DNA of 64,000 nucleotides. Source: CAYSFW01 sp050329935. Lineage in GTDB: Bacteria > Pseudomonadota > Gammaproteobacteria > UWMA-0217. The position numbers and the translations under genes were made by a program. The stretch is from NCBI GenBank assembly GCA_050329935.1, contig JBHJOI010000105.1:1-64000 (forward strand), given 5' to 3'. Below, piece by piece: positions 61,759 through 64,000 of the stretch (positions are counted from its first letter, which is position 1; the number at the start of each line of letters is the position of its first letter). Below the pieces are notes generated by a model. The model worked only from the letters and a program-made list of their open reading frames with translations. It was not told the DNA's origin and ran no database searches.

Positions 61759-62592
61759 CTATTCGTGGCGCTCCAGGTAACGCTCGACGGCGTCGGCCAC
61801 GCTGATCTCCCCGGCCTTGATCGGTGTCAGATAGCGCCACATCATTGGCCCCACATGCATCCTCGCATCCCGCAGTTCACGAAATATCACCCGCGCGATT
61901 GGACCACATGCATCAAGAAATCCGCTCTCGACGAAATCGCGGCTGGCTTGCGCGCGATCAAACGCGACCCGGACGATCTCCGCTGACCACTCACCCCGAG
62001 CGTAGGTGCAACGACCATACGCGGCGCGCGGATCACCATCGAGGGGCTGTCCAACCGAGCCGGTATTAACCACCCAGTTACCCTGAAATCGCCGCAGCAG
62101 GGGGCGATGCGTATGCGATCCAACAAACAGATCGCACGGATCGCCGAGTTTCGCGACCAGCTCGGCGTCGCTCGTCTCGGGCCTGATGCCGTCGCGGTTG
62201 CCGAGCCGAGAACCGTGCGTCACATGAACCGAGGCACCGCCGTCGAGACCCGTGAGATCGAGGTGGCCCCGCCAACCGCGCAGACCTTCGACCTCATCGC
62301 CCAGTTGGCTGGCCGTCCAGGTCGCGAACGTGCTCAGCGCGTAGGTCGGTGATTCCGGGTCTGGCGGATCGTCGACGCAACCGATCACGAACGTCTCATG
62401 ATTGCCGCTCAGAAGGTAGGCCGCGGGAAAGCCTAGTCGAATCATTTGCAGGCAACGCAGGCTGTAGGGTCCGCGGCTGACCAGGTCGCCATTGACGATC
62501 ACCGCGTCAGGCCGCCACGTACCAATGTCGTCAAGCACCGCCGCGAGCGCGGGGACATTGCCGTGGACGTCGGATAGGACTGCGATCTTCAT
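61759..62592 (-). CDS. Metallophosphoesterase (YfcE/MJ0936-like)
   Basis: A 277-residue calcineurin-like phosphoesterase starting MKIAVLSDVHGNVPALAAVL. The metal-binding motifs are DVHGN, NGDLVSRG, SGNHETF, THGSRLG and GSHTHRPLLRRFQGNWVVNTGSVGQP, all intact. The substrate may be a phosphodiester or a nucleotide, and this cannot be settled from sequence. An in-frame extension to 62691 is unlikely, as the ATG at 62592 begins the first strand. Confidence 0.9.
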   Translation of the reverse strand: MKIAVLSDVHGNVPALAAVLDDIGTWRPDAVIVNGDLVSRGPYSLRCLQMIRLGFPAAYLLSGNHETFVIGCVDDPPDPESPTYALSTFATWTASQLGDEVEGLRGWRGHLDLTGLDGGASVHVTHGSRLGNRDGIRPETSDAELVAKLGDPCDLFVGSHTHRPLLRRFQGNWVVNTGSVGQPLDGDPRAAYGRCTYARGEWSAEIVRVAFDRAQASRDFVESGFLDACGPIARVIFRELRDARMHVGPMMWRYLTPIKAGEISVADAVERYLERHE

Positions 62593-62737
62593 GGCGGCGC
62601 GTCGATTGGAAGGGGCTTCCCGACATGGCGGCTGTCGCCAAGTCGGGATTCGGCCACCAAAGTAGTCGTCCCCCAGCGGTCGAACCAACATCCCGCGCCG
62701 CCGTTGGGGCTATTGCCCCGCGCCACGGGATGCTCAC

Positions 62738-63601
62738 TCAATCGCGAACGCCAGCGGGCGATACGAGTTCAATCTCGTACAACTCGGGCCAACACTTTCC
62801 GGTGACGACCAAACGTTGTGTCGATTCGCGCCAGGCGACGCCGTTCAGGACACAACGGTCATGCACCGTCAATGGCAGCGGATTAAGTCCGGTGAGATCG
62901 ATCCAGCCGAGCACTTCGCCATTCATGGGATCGATCCGCGCAATCAGGTCGGTACGCCAGATATTCGCGAGTATTTCGCCTCCGACGAACTCCAGTTCAT
63001 TGAGCGATCCGATCGGCAACCCCGCGTCGGTGACGACAAGTTGGCGCACCGGCTTGACCGTTTCCCGATCGAGGAAACGCAGAATCGGGCTGCCGTCACT
63101 CAGCACCAGCTGTTCCCCGTAGTTCGTCAGCCCCCAGCCAATCACCGGAAACTCGAGTGTGCGCAGTGGTTTCAGGTCGTCGGCCCGATACAGATAACCT
63201 TGGTTCGATGTGAAGGTGGTCTGGTAGACAAAATCCCCAAACAGGGTGATGCCCTCGCCAAACACCCGCCCATCGAGCCGATGTCGGCTGAGCAAGCGCC
63301 CACTTTCGAGTTCCGTGCGCGTCACGCGCGACTCGTTGAGCAAGCCCGTGCTTTCGTAAAGTATGTCATCGCGCAATACGAGCCCCTGCGTGAACGCAGT
63401 GAGGTCATGCGGAAATCGCGCCGTCACGCGGTAACTCGCGACGGGCTTTGCCGTGCGCGCGAGCACCTCGGACTGATCCACCAAAGGCGGCAGATCGGCG
63501 TTCGGATTGGCGTAAACAAAGACTGAGAATGCCGCCAGCAACAGCCATGAGAGGCGTGATGAACGCCCCGCCCACATCCGCGAACCGGACCTAAGCTTCA
63601 T
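62738..63601 (-). CDS. Glutaminyl-peptide cyclotransferase
   Basis: A 287-residue secreted beta-propeller enzyme of the plant/bacterial glutamine cyclotransferase family. The signal segment is RLSWLLLAAFSVFVYANP. RFPHDLTAFTQGLVLRDDILYESTGLLNESRVTRTEL is the hallmark first blade. FGEGITLFGDFVYQTTFTSNQGYLYR, ELEFVGGEILANIW and VLNGVAWRESTQRLVVTGKCWPELYEIEL follow. The key Glu of the active site lies in the FGEGI and NELE blocks. It forms N-terminal pyroglutamate on peptides. Confidence 0.93.
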   Translation of the reverse strand: MKLRSGSRMWAGRSSRLSWLLLAAFSVFVYANPNADLPPLVDQSEVLARTAKPVASYRVTARFPHDLTAFTQGLVLRDDILYESTGLLNESRVTRTELESGRLLSRHRLDGRVFGEGITLFGDFVYQTTFTSNQGYLYRADDLKPLRTLEFPVIGWGLTNYGEQLVLSDGSPILRFLDRETVKPVRQLVVTDAGLPIGSLNELEFVGGEILANIWRTDLIARIDPMNGEVLGWIDLTGLNPLPLTVHDRCVLNGVAWRESTQRLVVTGKCWPELYEIELVSPAGVRD

Positions 63602-63728
63602 GGCAAGGACGCCACCACGGAGTGTGACGACCGCGCCCGCCTACCCTGCCGGCAATAGCGCCCGGGCATCGGGCATTTAACGTCAAGCCACCCGCGCATC
63701 GCTGGCGCCATCGGGCGCGCCGTGGCGT

Positions 63729-64000
63729 TCACGCCTTTGGCAAGGTGACGCCCTGCTGTCCCATGTACTTGCCGCCGCGATCCTTGTAGGACGTTTCGCA
63801 AACCTCGTCGGATTCCAGAAACAACATCTGCGCCACGCCTTCGTTGGCGTAGATCTTGGCCGGCAGTGGCGTGGTATTGGAAAACTCCAGCGTCACATGG
63901 CCTTCCCATTCCGGCTCCAGGGGTGTCACGTTGACGATGATGCCGCAGCGCGCGTAGGTCGATTTACCAAGGCAAATGGTCAACACGTTGCGCGGAATGC
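63729..64000 (-). CDS. dcd: dCTP deaminase, partial (N-terminus outside window)
   Basis: The visible 90 residues are the C-terminal half of Dcd, which deaminates dCTP to dUTP for dTMP synthesis. CLGKSTYARCGIIVNVTPLEPEWEGHVTLEFSNTTPLPAKIYANEGVAQMLFLE contains the catalytic Glu region. The ending YKDRGGKYMGQQGVTLPKA is diagnostic. The gene continues beyond the right edge. Confidence 0.95.
   Translation of the reverse strand, partial: IPRNVLTICLGKSTYARCGIIVNVTPLEPEWEGHVTLEFSNTTPLPAKIYANEGVAQMLFLESDEVCETSYKDRGGKYMGQQGVTLPKA

Overview
The window looks like chromosome of a high-GC gammaproteobacterium that oxidises reduced sulfur compounds. Two things point there. The minus-strand run leuC-leuD-leuB-asd-fimV-truA-trpF-(trpBA)-accD-folC-dedD-cvpA-purF is the gene order familiar from Pseudomonas-like gammaproteobacteria. 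The aprM-aprB-aprA genes encode the membrane-anchored APS reductase used in the oxidative direction by phototrophic and chemotrophic sulfur bacteria. I cannot name the genus. No rRNA, tRNA, CRISPR array or intact insertion sequence was recognised.

Layout. 1-647 holds the start of a minus-strand outer-membrane porin. 0.97-9.76 kb is a complete heme-acquisition locus: TonB-dependent receptor, HmuY lipoprotein, a strong terminator, HutZ, then hmuT-hmuU-hmuV-hmuS. Three small unrecognised genes are interleaved and joined to their neighbours by ATGA stop/start overlaps. 9.8-10.95 kb is a scar: an ECF sigma factor cut off after region 2 is joined to the C-terminal end of a CotH-type kinase. 10.96-12.4 kb holds a ferritin-like protein and, on the other strand, a VOC protein and an IsdG-type heme monooxygenase. 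Fur-like sites sharing one 11-base core lie before the receptor and before the monooxygenase, so the two heme units are probably one iron-controlled regulon.

12.87-17.5 kb is the sulfur-oxidation unit. A perfect 24-base palindrome precedes aprM, then come aprB and aprA. Three small genes follow: an unrecognised 116-residue protein, a SlyD-like FKBP and a 53-residue basic protein. A hairpin terminator closes the unit. The three look like a dedicated accessory module and are the best candidate here for something undescribed.

17.7-35.7 kb (minus strand) is housekeeping biosynthesis: MlaC-like protein, L,D-transpeptidase, purF, cvpA, dedD, folC, accD, trpAB, trpF, truA, fimV, asd, leuB, leuD, leuC. 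A pair of entericidin-like lipoproteins sits inside the leu cluster, and a divergent LysR regulator faces leuC.

36.9-64 kb is mixed: photolyase, rimO, a chemoreceptor, the giant NAD-glutamate dehydrogenase, an unusual surface-protein/OmpA fusion, an ABC-F ATPase, a Xre/RES toxin-antitoxin pair, mfd, an alpha/beta hydrolase, K+-independent H+-pyrophosphatase, a heme-less cytochrome fragment beside an intact cytochrome c, a periplasmic helical protein, a metallophosphoesterase, a glutaminyl cyclase and the end of dcd at the window edge.
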